From: Microvenator marinus | GTDB taxonomy: Bacteria; Myxococcota_A; Bradymonadia; Bradymonadales; Bradymonadaceae | Direction: 5' to 3' | Assembly (NCBI RefSeq): GCF_007993755.1 | Contig: NZ_CP042467.1 | Location: 2,752,001-2,816,000 of the forward strand | DNA: 64,000 bases | Part shown: one piece after another, positions 26,407-35,387 of the stretch | Position numbering within the stretch: position 1 is the first letter of the stretch | Layout of the letters: each line of letters opens with the position of its first letter | Program-made: the position numbers and the translations under genes | Notes under the pieces: model-generated | Databases searched by the model: none | Seen by the model: the letters and a program-made list of their open reading frames with translations, nothing else | What the model was told of the DNA's origin: nothing

Positions 26407-27573
26407 TTAGAGGGTTCCCAGGCTGAACTGCAGATAATCACCTTCGGGGAAGCTCGCGAGGATGGGGTGGTCCACGTCGGCACCCCAGATTCCCTGCATC
26501 ACGTAGCTCACCTGGGCCTCAGCGGCTGCGTCGGCCACAATCCGCCGGAAGTGCTCACCGTGAATATGGCTCGAGCACGAAGCTAGCGCCACATGCGAGC
26601 CGGCGGGCATCACCTCAAAGACCTTGGAAAAAAGACGAACGTACGCCTGGGTTGCTCTTTCCAAATCCGAGCGGCGGTGTGCAAAGCTTGGAGGGTCGCA
26701 GACAACCACGTCAAAAGGTGCTCGGCCCGGCTGAAATTGCTCCAGATAGTCGAAGACGTCCGATGCTACAAACTCATGCGCTTGGGGCACGAGCCCGTTG
26801 ATCTCAAAATGCCGCTCTGCCGCTTTGATGGCGGGTTTCGCGAGGTCCACCGTGGTAGTTCGCGCGGCGCCAGCGGCAGCAGCCGCCAAAGAAAAGGCCC
26901 CGGTATAACCAAAAAGGTTCAGAAGCCGCCGGCCTTTGCTCACTTCGGCAAGTCGCGCTCGATTTGCACGCTGATCGAGAAAGAAACCTGTCTTTTGCCC
27001 CGAGATTGGGTCGCAGACGTATTTCAAGCCGCCTTCGGTGAAGATGACTTCGTCAACTCCGCCCTCCAACCACTCTGCGGTTTCCTTGTCCTGAGCGTAA
27101 ATTTGGCTTCGCCGGACAGCGACATGCTCCACACCAAGGAGCTTCTTCATGAGCCGTTGTGCGGGCTGAAGCCACCTCTCCGCGGCAACACCGTCCACCC
27201 GAAACACAGCCACGTTGGCATAAACATCACAGACGAGCCCAGGGGTTCGGTCGCCCTCCCCGTTCAGCGCCCTAAAGCCGTTGGTCTCCGCATTCGGAAA
27301 CGGCCTCCACTTAAGCGCCTGCCGAATCCGCTGTTCCAAGAGATTGTTGTTCACCGCGACGTCAGGATTTGTGGTCCACGCACGAAACCGAATCGGCGAG
27401 TCCGGGTCCCATACACCGCGGGCTACCCATTCCCAGTCCACGGAGTAGAGGTCTACAACGGTGCCCGCCTTGATGGAGTCGTCAAAGTTGACGGCATCCA
27501 TAAAGACCCATGGATGCCCACGACGAATCACCTCATGAAGAGGTTGATTGAGTTGAATAGCTGGATTTGCCAC
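26407..27573 (-). CDS. rlmI: RlmI-type 23S rRNA m5C methyltransferase
   Basis: 388-residue methyltransferase. A PUA-like RNA-binding region is at the N-terminus (HPWVFMDAV...AGTVVDLYS). The SAM-binding Rossmann domain carries LNLFGYTGAFSLAAAAAGA (motif I), VDLAKPAIKAAERHF and the catalytic VVCDPPSFAHRR. The family (RlmI/RlmK_N-like) makes m5C1962 in 23S rRNA. The start is GTG, and the SD TAAGGC doubles as the stop of the upstream HEAT gene (3 nt gap), so the two are translationally coupled. Relatives of RlmI outside gammaproteobacteria are common and some are of unproven site choice. Confidence 0.9.
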   Translation of the reverse strand: MANPAIQLNQPLHEVIRRGHPWVFMDAVNFDDSIKAGTVVDLYSVDWEWVARGVWDPDSPIRFRAWTTNPDVAVNNNLLEQRIRQALKWRPFPNAETNGFRALNGEGDRTPGLVCDVYANVAVFRVDGVAAERWLQPAQRLMKKLLGVEHVAVRRSQIYAQDKETAEWLEGGVDEVIFTEGGLKYVCDPISGQKTGFFLDQRANRARLAEVSKGRRLLNLFGYTGAFSLAAAAAGAARTTTVDLAKPAIKAAERHFEINGLVPQAHEFVASDVFDYLEQFQPGRAPFDVVVCDPPSFAHRRSDLERATQAYVRLFSKVFEVMPAGSHVALASCSSHIHGEHFRRIVADAAAEAQVSYVMQGIWGADVDHPILASFPEGDYLQFSLGTL

Positions 27574-27576
27574 GCC

Positions 27577-30162
27577 TTAAGACCTTTGCGCGAACCATTG
27601 TTCGAGTAGTTTCTGCGCACGCTGCCTTAGTTTTGACGGCTGATCAGGATGGTACGAAATCTCCAAACCCGGAATGCGCTGGATCTCTTCGTAGACCAAA
27701 TGTCGGATTTGGTCATGTGGTGAATCCATAGCCTTGACGATCCAAGTTGAGCGCTCGGAATCCTTGGCCTCAGCCCACCACTGCTTCCACTCGAAGGGCG
27801 CCGAGTGCTGATGAAGCGTGATATTCTGCAAGCTCGTCATCACCACGCGGTTGGTGTGTTCGGCGTGTTTTCCAAGCAGTTCAATGAGCAGTGGTACGGC
27901 GTCGACGTCGCGCAATCTGGAGAGAATATCGGAGGCCACTTCAACCTTGAGGTCGTCTTGGTCCATCTCGAGAGTGTGGAGCAGCTTTGCTCGAATGGCC
28001 GACTTGAAGTTCGGCGCGTCGGTGTATTGAAGCACGATATGGCGCGCGATCGTCCGCGTCTGTTTATCGCGATCAAATAGGCGCAGAAAGAGTGCGTCGA
28101 GCAATCCGTCTGCCGGTAAGGCCTTGAGAAGCATGGTGGCGTAGAAACGCTGCTCGATGGAGGTCGAGTTGATATAACGTGCCACCACGATCAGCGAAGG
28201 TTCTCCAATGCGCACCAGTGCGGCGAGCACAGGGCCGTGCTCGGAGACAGGAGGCAGGGTTTCCGGCGTAAACTGGTATCTATCAACCCAGAGGCGCCCA
28301 GGAAACATCTCGACCAGAACATCGATAACTTCTTCACCAGCTTCTGCGATTTCGTGCGCGGCATCAAAAGCGACACGAGGGTCACGACTATCCATGAGCA
28401 AGAAGCTTTCTTGCAGGTCTAGCGCGATCGGCCCACTCTCAAGGAGCCTCTCGAGGGCCTCGGGTGGAATGGTCAGCGGGTCGTCGGCATCTGACTGCGC
28501 CTGTTCTTTGTCGCGCGTCTCCAGCTCTTCAGCGAAGTAATCGAACCACGCATCATGCACAGGGCCTGATTTTTCTTCCTGGCTTTGGTCTGCCCAAGAG
28601 TCGGACATCCCCATCATGGTGTGAAGTGAAGACTCAGCCTTTAAGTCTTCCTCCTTATCGTCGTCATCATGGGCAGGTTGCGGCTTGGGAGCCTGCATGG
28701 TGGCGCTGCCCACGGTGGGTGCCGGAGTTCTGGTGCGGCGGCGAGTGAATTTGGCGGGTTTGAGAATGCCCGCCATCGGGACGCCGCGTTTGGTCTCAGG
28801 GATCGGAGTCTCAGCGGCCTCGCTCTTGAAAGCCTCGATACCACCGGGAATTGTGGAGCCCCCGACTGGTGCGCCTAACGCTGGAGGCGCGTCGTCTTCT
28901 CGTTTCTGGGTTTCGACTTTTCGCGAAAGGAAAGACGCTTGGGCCTCGATGCCCCCGACTAGAGTCTTGTTGGAAGTTTCATCACCGAGTGATTTTGGTG
29001 TGACGACCTCAACTTCTGAGCGAACCTGCGATTTTGAAGGCGCGGGGGCAGCAAAATCCGGAGGCGTCGATTCTTCAGCGAGCCCCGAAATCTCCAAAAC
29101 CTCGCCGGTTTTGGGTTTGTCGCCACTCTCGGCGCCTGAAGCCTCAGAGAGTTCTTTCGCCACGCTTTCAGGCACAAGCCTGGTCTCTTCCGCGTCTCGG
29201 AACTCGGCGGGGACTTGAGCTTTGACGGTGCCTTCTGAATCCTGTCGGAACTCGGCGGGCACCTCGGCCTTCACGGTGCCTTGGTCATCAAAACCCGGCT
29301 TGATAGCAGGTACTTCGTCGTTCGACTCGAATAAACCCACGTCATGAATATCGAATTTTTTGGTGGCTAGCGGCAGGCCAAACATGGTGGACGAGGCATT
29401 TGCCTGCTCCTTGGTTATTTTGGGGGCTTCGATGGTTGGTCGCGCCTCGTCCATGTCGAGCACGTCCATCTCTCGAGTTGAGCGCAATAGCTCCCCAATC
29501 GCAGGGCGCCTTCGCTCCTGCGTACCATCTACAACCGAGGACTCGCTCGCGCTGGCCGCACTCTCGGCCGAACCAGGCATCATATGCGGAGCCGCCGAGC
29601 TTTCACGCTGGTCTTCTTTGAAACGTGCCGGAGGATCGGGGACCCGTGCTGCCTCGGGAGGCAAATTCCCAGCTTTCGCCAGTTTGATCACGCGCTCTAG
29701 CTGCTCACCAACGCGCTCACCGAGGCTTTCAAGGTCAGTGCTTGCGATATTCGGAACGGCGGGCTCACCGAGCAGAGAAATGGCCGTCCGACCGCTGATA
29801 GGAATGGCCACACTCGCCAGCGTTTGGGGCTCGGGAATCTCCAAAGTCTGGAAAAGCTCAGTAACTCCGAGCTCCCCTGCGGTACCCACTTGGAGTCCGG
29901 CGCGAACAATCTTGGCGTCTGGAGAGTAGGCAGCACGTGCTGACCGAACTAACTCCAGCGCAAGATCCGTGAGCTCTGGCCAGTCTTGAATCCAGTGGGC
30001 GTGGAGGCTATTCGAGCCGACAATAAGGATACAACGCCGCCCCATGTAGGCGCCCGCAAACCCCATAAAGACGTCCAAGATGACGTCGCGGCTGTAGGTA
30101 TTCTCAACGAATTCAGCAACTTCGTCGGCCGTCCAGCCCTTACCCCATGAATTGGTCGTCAT
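27577..30162 (-). CDS. HEAT-repeat protein with GAF-like N-terminus
   Basis: 861 residues from the chosen ATG; a GTG three codons upstream is possible. Residues about 15-165 look like a GAF or similar sensor fold (GRRCILIVGSNS, LASVAIPISGRTAISLLGEP). A long disordered acidic/Pro-rich region follows (about 180-560). It includes a tandem pair of the peptide VKAEVPAEFR / VKAQVPAEFR. The C-terminal 300 residues form alpha-solenoid HEAT-type helices (ALVRIGEPSLIVVARYINS, ALFLRLFDRDKQTRTIARH, DVDAVPLLIELLGKH). No signal peptide or TM segment is present, so it is likely a cytoplasmic scaffold or sensor. Function unknown. Confidence 0.78.
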   Translation of the reverse strand: MTTNSWGKGWTADEVAEFVENTYSRDVILDVFMGFAGAYMGRRCILIVGSNSLHAHWIQDWPELTDLALELVRSARAAYSPDAKIVRAGLQVGTAGELGVTELFQTLEIPEPQTLASVAIPISGRTAISLLGEPAVPNIASTDLESLGERVGEQLERVIKLAKAGNLPPEAARVPDPPARFKEDQRESSAAPHMMPGSAESAASASESSVVDGTQERRRPAIGELLRSTREMDVLDMDEARPTIEAPKITKEQANASSTMFGLPLATKKFDIHDVGLFESNDEVPAIKPGFDDQGTVKAEVPAEFRQDSEGTVKAQVPAEFRDAEETRLVPESVAKELSEASGAESGDKPKTGEVLEISGLAEESTPPDFAAPAPSKSQVRSEVEVVTPKSLGDETSNKTLVGGIEAQASFLSRKVETQKREDDAPPALGAPVGGSTIPGGIEAFKSEAAETPIPETKRGVPMAGILKPAKFTRRRTRTPAPTVGSATMQAPKPQPAHDDDDKEEDLKAESSLHTMMGMSDSWADQSQEEKSGPVHDAWFDYFAEELETRDKEQAQSDADDPLTIPPEALERLLESGPIALDLQESFLLMDSRDPRVAFDAAHEIAEAGEEVIDVLVEMFPGRLWVDRYQFTPETLPPVSEHGPVLAALVRIGEPSLIVVARYINSTSIEQRFYATMLLKALPADGLLDALFLRLFDRDKQTRTIARHIVLQYTDAPNFKSAIRAKLLHTLEMDQDDLKVEVASDILSRLRDVDAVPLLIELLGKHAEHTNRVVMTSLQNITLHQHSAPFEWKQWWAEAKDSERSTWIVKAMDSPHDQIRHLVYEEIQRIPGLEISYHPDQPSKLRQRAQKLLEQWFAQRS

Positions 30163-30252
30163 CTGAGTCACTAACGCTCACAATGCATAAACAGAGTCTT
30201 AAATTTGTCGTACTTTTCTTGAACGCAGCATAACAAGAGAAGTTAAAGACCG

Positions 30253-30972
30253 TCAAAATAAACCATAGGTTTCACCCTCTTTCGCAAAGTTCAGAAACTC
30301 AGATGTTTCAAAGGTGTCGGGAAGGTGCACAATTCTTAGCTTTTTTCTCAACTCTTCTGGCAATTCTTCTAGCTTTTCGAGAGGGCTATGCGCCGGCCCG
30401 TAGCTCGCTTCGTGAAAGACTAAGTCGGCGTCACTGAGCCAATCAATAAGTTCGGGGTCGAACGCGGTATCGCAAGAGTAGGCCCAGGTCTTACCCGCGG
30501 CGCTGACTCTCATGGCCGAGGCAGGCAGATGGTGTTTTGTAGGTCTTGTGATCACCTCAAACGGACCGATTTTGAAAGACTCATTCCACGGCACTACGTG
30601 AAGGTTTGCAAACTCGTCGAGGGAAGTTTTCCGATGCGATACACCGTCGGACATCACTCCTAACGAAGCCTGAAGGCGTCGCTCCCAGAGATCGCGTGCA
30701 GCCTCGGGTGTGGTGTAGATATCCAGTTTTCGGTGGCTGACGAAGGTGCTCCACGCAAGGAGCATCTCAAGGCCGTTGACATGATCGCCGTGAAGGTGGG
30801 TGATGAAGATCGCGTCGATTTCCTCAGGAGCGCGGCCATGTCCTTTGAGCGCGCGCAGATAGGAATCGGGGCAGTCAATGGCCAGCGTAAAATCATCGTG
30901 CGTGACGAGGAAACTTGTTCCCCAATGCTTCGATGAGAATGCGTCCCCTACACCGACCGCAAAGACTTTCAC
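30253..30972 (-). CDS. MBL-fold metallo-hydrolase (RNase Z-like)
   Basis: 239 residues. The metallo-beta-lactamase signature HLHGDHVNG (about residues 58-66) and later ligands in HHLPASAMRV, CDTAFDPELID and HEASY are present. This fits the short ribonuclease Z/phosphodiesterase-like branch. The substrate is not predictable. Start is GTG and overlaps the stop of the M1 aminopeptidase gene by 4 bases (GTGA). It is presumably translated by re-initiation. Cytoplasmic. Confidence 0.88.
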   Translation of the reverse strand: MKVFAVGVGDAFSSKHWGTSFLVTHDDFTLAIDCPDSYLRALKGHGRAPEEIDAIFITHLHGDHVNGLEMLLAWSTFVSHRKLDIYTTPEAARDLWERRLQASLGVMSDGVSHRKTSLDEFANLHVVPWNESFKIGPFEVITRPTKHHLPASAMRVSAAGKTWAYSCDTAFDPELIDWLSDADLVFHEASYGPAHSPLEKLEELPEELRKKLRIVHLPDTFETSEFLNFAKEGETYGLF

Positions 30973-33494
30973 GACTCGCTCTTCGTTGGCTCCAGCTTGG
31001 CCAGCCGATCCTCAAGACCTCGGTAGGACTTGCGAAGCTCCTCGAGCTCCTTTTCAAGGGCGAGCACTTTTTGGTCTTCGGGGGCGTGGACCTTTTCGAC
31101 GACCCTACCAAGCGAGACGGCGTCTTGCGCAGGAAGTCTCTTCAAGAAAGTCCGCATTTTGGCCACAGACCCACGTGCCTTAAGCTCAACCAACCCCTGC
31201 ACAGCACCCGAACCGACTTTGGTTTCGGGGTCTCGGAGCAGCGCTTCGAGATGCTCTACGATCTGGGCCTGCGCACGTTTGTCCAAAAATGCCCCTAATC
31301 TGCCGAGTGTCGTCGCTGCCATCGCTCGATTGCGCGCTGAAGTGGCGCCGCGTCGGGTCCGCTCCATGAGAATCTCAGCCGCCAGGGCTTCGCGCGTCTC
31401 GCCGAGCGCCTCGATGGCTCCCCATTGTTCTACGCCGCCAAACCCTTCTTTGCGCGCCGCATCGGCGATCTCCACAAGTGGGGCTTCGTCTCGGTATTTA
31501 CCGAGTGTGATCCAAGCGGCTCGAGCGGCAAGGTAGGGGAGATCGCCCTTTGAAAGCCGTTCCGAGATCGCATCTTTGATGTCTTGGTTCTTGTATTTGC
31601 GCGCGCTCGAGAAGAGTGATTGCAAAACCATTGGGTCGGACTCGTCCTTCACCGCTTGCGTGAAGAGACCCTCTGCGTGTTGGGTTCCAAAGTCCGCTAG
31701 AGCTTCCAGAAGTTCCTGTTTAGCGCCCCAAAACTTTTCTTTGGCATATCGCTTCCAGACCGCATCGACGTTGGCCTTTGTGGGCTTTGTTGCCAGAGTT
31801 TTTGCCGCGTGAATGCGCGCGAGGAGTAGATCAGAGTCGAGCCCTGCGCGAAGCAGGGTTTCGCCCGGGTCGAACTCCAATTTCATCAGGACATTCCCCT
31901 GGGGATTGATATGAACCTGAGTCGGTTCAGACTTGGCGCTGAAGGAGCAATGTTCTTTGGATTTGGTGACTCGGAAGGTGTGAGTTGTGGGCTTTCCATC
32001 CACCACCACGAGGACGTCGAGATCGAACGCAAACGCTTGACCTTCCTGGGTTTGATTGACTTCCAATCTGCCTTCACCTTTATCTTTGTCCCACGAATAC
32101 TCGACCTTAAGACTCAGGTAATTTGGATTGTACATCCACTGGTCAAAGAACCGGGTCAGGGTGCGCCCAGATTCAGCCTCAAGGCATCGGCGGAAGTCTT
32201 CTGTTTCAACGGTATGACCTGCAAACTTCTTCAGATAGGCTTTGACGCCGCGGAAGAAGGCTTTGTCTCCCAACTCCTTTCTCAAGGTGTGCAGGCGACA
32301 AGCACCACCGGGATAGAGGTGGCGGTCAAACATATCCCAGGAACTCTCGAAGTTTCGTGTGACGAGCGGACGTTTGTACGCGCCATCGGCTTCGGAGAAA
32401 TAGGCCTGAGCGTTTCGATAAAAATCGTAATGAGCCTCGTCGGCTCCGTACTGATCTTCGAGCCAAAGTGACTCAGTGTACGTGGCCCAGGACTCTTTGA
32501 GCCAGACCTGGGAGAAGTCGCGGCAGACCACGATATCGCCGAAGTACGAGTGTGCCATTTCATGGACGTTGATCTGGTCGACAAGCCACGTGAACTCTTT
32601 GGCAAAGACCTCGTCGAGCACAAAGAGTTCGTCCCAACTCACGAGCGAGATATTCTCCATGGCCCCGCCAATTCCGGGGGCCGCGAACTGGTAATATTTG
32701 GGGAATGGGAAATCAAAATCGAATTTTTTGGACATCCAGGCCATGATTTTGCCTGTACGTCCGAAACTTCGAATCAGGTTCTCTTCGGTATGATAATCCG
32801 GTGCAAAGTAGGCTAGTTCTCGCCCCTCGAATTCGCCGTCTGAAGCGCGTGTGAAGCGGCCAACGGCAAAGCAAGTCAGATAGGCCGGACAACGGATATC
32901 TAGCTTCCAATGGGTCTCTTTGCGTCCACCCTTCAGCGACTTCTCACCGACTTTGAGCCCATTCGCGAGTGCATATACGTCTTCAGGGGCGGTAATTTTG
33001 AACTCGAGAGTGGGCCTCACGCTAGGATGGTCGATGGTGGCAAGCCAATGGCGCGCACGCTCGGTTTCATGGTCCGTGACGGCCCAAAATCCGGCTTCTG
33101 GGTAGTCCTCATCGGGTGATGAAAAGAGGATACCCGAGGCTGGCTCATCCACCAGATACGTGAGTGTCACCTTCTTCTCGTCGCCACGTTTGAGCGGCTT
33201 TAGCGTGAGGTCGATGGTTTGGCCGTCGTAGGAGAACTCGGCGCCCTTGACCTTGAGGTCTTGAAAGCCGACGCCGTTTAGGGCGATTCGACTGGCTCCC
33301 GCGTCTCGGGCAAGCAGTGTGTGCGTCACCTTAAGTTTAGCCTTGCGCTCGGGAATGAAGAGTTCGATCTCGATCTCGAGATGAACGGGCTCAAGCGCCA
33401 GGTCCGGTGCGTGGTGTGGCTCAACGGAATCCGGCGAAAAACCGGTATGACCGTTGGCGCAAGAGCAGACGTGTTTGCCCATAAAAATCGGCAT
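30969..33494 (-). CDS. M1-family zinc aminopeptidase with HEAT C-terminus
   Basis: 841-residue gluzincin. Exopeptidase motif GGAMEN (about residue 278) and the zinc site HEMAH with E312 catalytic and H311, H315 and E334 as ligands (HEXXHX18E spacing is exact) are visible. A beta saddle precedes the catalytic domain. A HEAT-like helical C-terminal half (about 520-780) ends in a coiled-coil-like tail. SD AGAGG is 5 nt before the ATG. There is no signal peptide; a CSCANGH segment near the N-terminus could bind metal. It should remove N-terminal residues from peptides in the cytoplasm. It overlaps the MBL gene and lies 19 nt from the upstream toroid gene. Confidence 0.9.
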   Translation of the reverse strand: MPIFMGKHVCSCANGHTGFSPDSVEPHHAPDLALEPVHLEIEIELFIPERKAKLKVTHTLLARDAGASRIALNGVGFQDLKVKGAEFSYDGQTIDLTLKPLKRGDEKKVTLTYLVDEPASGILFSSPDEDYPEAGFWAVTDHETERARHWLATIDHPSVRPTLEFKITAPEDVYALANGLKVGEKSLKGGRKETHWKLDIRCPAYLTCFAVGRFTRASDGEFEGRELAYFAPDYHTEENLIRSFGRTGKIMAWMSKKFDFDFPFPKYYQFAAPGIGGAMENISLVSWDELFVLDEVFAKEFTWLVDQINVHEMAHSYFGDIVVCRDFSQVWLKESWATYTESLWLEDQYGADEAHYDFYRNAQAYFSEADGAYKRPLVTRNFESSWDMFDRHLYPGGACRLHTLRKELGDKAFFRGVKAYLKKFAGHTVETEDFRRCLEAESGRTLTRFFDQWMYNPNYLSLKVEYSWDKDKGEGRLEVNQTQEGQAFAFDLDVLVVVDGKPTTHTFRVTKSKEHCSFSAKSEPTQVHINPQGNVLMKLEFDPGETLLRAGLDSDLLLARIHAAKTLATKPTKANVDAVWKRYAKEKFWGAKQELLEALADFGTQHAEGLFTQAVKDESDPMVLQSLFSSARKYKNQDIKDAISERLSKGDLPYLAARAAWITLGKYRDEAPLVEIADAARKEGFGGVEQWGAIEALGETREALAAEILMERTRRGATSARNRAMAATTLGRLGAFLDKRAQAQIVEHLEALLRDPETKVGSGAVQGLVELKARGSVAKMRTFLKRLPAQDAVSLGRVVEKVHAPEDQKVLALEKELEELRKSYRGLEDRLAKLEPTKSES

Positions 33495-33513
33495 AAAAAC
33501 CTCTTTGGCCTTC

Positions 33514-35190
33514 TTATTTGCAATCTACTTCTAGTTCGAATTCAACGCGTCTGTCTCGGTTTAGCTCACCGACATGCGCGTCGAGGTCGTTCCAGGGAAG
33601 GAGCACAGATTCTTGGAAAGTATTGGAATTGGCTACGTAAATCGACGTCGCGTCCGAGCCGGTGGCCATGCTCACAAAACTCTTGTCGGAATCCTGTGCA
33701 TCCACCACATTTTGAATCTTGATCGAGTCTTCGAGGAATTCGAACGAGCGCTTGAAAGTCACCTCGGTGCGGGGCTTTCCGGTGATCAGGACTTTTTGGA
33801 GGATTCCGCGGACCACGTTAGGTCCAAGTCTTCCGACCGAGATATTCATGCTGCGAAACGCCATCTGCTTGACTGGGCTCGGCAAAGGATAGCGCCGTTT
33901 CGCCATGGCCCCGCTGGCCACGAAGATCCCTTTTTCAGGCTGGACTTCAATCTTGAAGCTATCGTCGACGAGGTGCGAGACGAGGCAGACCCCATCTTCG
34001 TCTTGGAGTAGAATGCCCGAGTCTGAGTAGATCGGCCCGGACTCATCAAATACCTTGATGACGCCGCCCTTCGCCATGGAGACGATGGCGTAATACGACT
34101 TGGTCTTTTTGACGAAGATTTTCGCATCATCGAACCATCGCTCGAAGGGCTTTCGCGAGTCCTCAAGCAGTCCGTAGCGCTCGGGATTGTAGTCGAGCCA
34201 CGACTGCATCCAATCGTAGACGTAGTGGGCGCACATGCGGTTATCGTCGTTAAAGTAGCGCCTGCGCTCGGGCATCGACCTGTGCAGGTAGGTATCCGCG
34301 ATGCGGCCAGCATTGGGGAAGAAGCGCGACATCACTTCAAATCCATGTGGGTAGAAGTGATACGTATTTCGGCTTCCGTACTCGCCGGCGTAAGAGCCGT
34401 CCGGATGCGTGAAATAAGTGGCGAAATCTACCGCGCTCTCCAGGGATTCGACGATTCTCGGGTCCTGGGATTTTTGCCAGAGTTTCGCGAGGAAGGCGAT
34501 GGAACACGAGTGGTAGCCGGGGTCAGCGCCTTCGTATTCCTGGTACCAACCTTCGTCGTGTTGCCACGAAAGCGTGAGCTCGAGGAATGAGTCCGAGGCC
34601 TTGCGGTACTTTTCTTCACCGGTGATCAGATAGACATTGTAGAGCGCGAGCGCCGCGAACGCCTGGTGATTTGCGAGCTGCCCAGTTTCGTTATGAGTCG
34701 CGAGCCAATCCGCTCGGAGTTTGAAGAACTCGATCATCTCGTAGTCGTGCAGGTCGAGCTCGATATAACTCTCGGTCATGGCGTAAGTGCTGAACACCAG
34801 GGCGCCAAGCGCTTTTTCAAACGGGAAGTAGTCGTCGCAAGTCCCGTCAGGGTGAGACCAATCCATGGAAAAACGGATGGACGCGATAACGAGTTCCTTC
34901 ATCCGCTCAACTTGATAGTACGGATTATTGGGGAACGGGTGTTTGTAGGCCATCGCGAGAGGCAGGCAGAACTCCTGGCTCATACCACATGGAAAATCCA
35001 CCGTTCGATAGTGCCAGAACTCGCGGTCGAAACATCCATAGGTTGCCGAGTACTTGTTCTTATCGATCATCAGAATGATGCGTGGAATCATTCTGAGAGC
35101 CTCGTGAACGTACCAGTCTCTATGGCCTGGAGCCGGCTCGGGAAAACGTTGTGGGGCTTTTTTCGAAGGTTTGAATCTTAGGGATTTCAT
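33514..35190 (-). CDS. Alpha/alpha-toroid protein, heparinase II/III-like
   Basis: 558 residues, Trp/Tyr/His-rich, without a signal peptide. The first about 330 residues have repeated helical hairpins with aromatic and His residues (WYVHEALRMIPRI, DWSHPDGTCDDYFPFEKA, NHQAFAALALYNVYL, THPDGSYAGEYGSRNT). This matches the (alpha/alpha) toroid of polysaccharide lyases and of related GH families. A C-terminal beta-sandwich of about 200 residues follows (YAIVSMAKGGVIKVFDESG), typical of heparinase II/III-like enzymes. Substrate and activity are not established; similar genes often sit near polysaccharide clusters. The assignment is by fold pattern only. Confidence 0.7.
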   Translation of the reverse strand: MKSLRFKPSKKAPQRFPEPAPGHRDWYVHEALRMIPRIILMIDKNKYSATYGCFDREFWHYRTVDFPCGMSQEFCLPLAMAYKHPFPNNPYYQVERMKELVIASIRFSMDWSHPDGTCDDYFPFEKALGALVFSTYAMTESYIELDLHDYEMIEFFKLRADWLATHNETGQLANHQAFAALALYNVYLITGEEKYRKASDSFLELTLSWQHDEGWYQEYEGADPGYHSCSIAFLAKLWQKSQDPRIVESLESAVDFATYFTHPDGSYAGEYGSRNTYHFYPHGFEVMSRFFPNAGRIADTYLHRSMPERRRYFNDDNRMCAHYVYDWMQSWLDYNPERYGLLEDSRKPFERWFDDAKIFVKKTKSYYAIVSMAKGGVIKVFDESGPIYSDSGILLQDEDGVCLVSHLVDDSFKIEVQPEKGIFVASGAMAKRRYPLPSPVKQMAFRSMNISVGRLGPNVVRGILQKVLITGKPRTEVTFKRSFEFLEDSIKIQNVVDAQDSDKSFVSMATGSDATSIYVANSNTFQESVLLPWNDLDAHVGELNRDRRVEFELEVDCK

Positions 35191-35282
35191 CAGTGAACTC
35201 TGAAGATTTAAATGGAGGTATTTATTTAATTCAAAAAGTTTTGGGCCGGACTCAGCCTGTGTTGAGACGGGTTATTAGCACG

Positions 35283-35328
35283 AGTGAAACGGGGTGGGAA
35301 TGAACTTGGTTGGCTCGTGAGTTTCACT
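35283..35328. promoter_or_regulatory. 8-bp inverted repeat upstream of the S41 protease
   Basis: AGTGAAAC (35283-35290) and its exact complement GTTTCACT (35321-35328) flank 30 bases and end at the -10 region of the candidate promoter. A dimeric regulator could bridge the two half-sites. No known operator matches. Confidence 0.4.
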
Positions 35329-35334
35329 TACACT
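35306..35334 (+). promoter_or_regulatory. Candidate sigma-70-type promoter for the S41 protease
   Basis: TTGGTT (35306-35311) and TACACT (35329-35334) are 17 bases apart. The -10 matches at four of six positions and the -35 at three of six. The predicted start would leave a leader of about 45-50 bases before the ATG at 35388. SD AAGG is about 8 nt before that start. Confidence 0.35.
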
Positions 35335-35387
35335 ATTGGGAGACTTCAATCTGAAGCCCCACAGAAGTTTATCATTAAGGCGCGCCC

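Noticed and set aside
26593-27609. A 338-codon plus-strand frame antisense to rlmI
   Set aside because: It is complementary to a convincing methyltransferase and has no recognisable domain or start signal.
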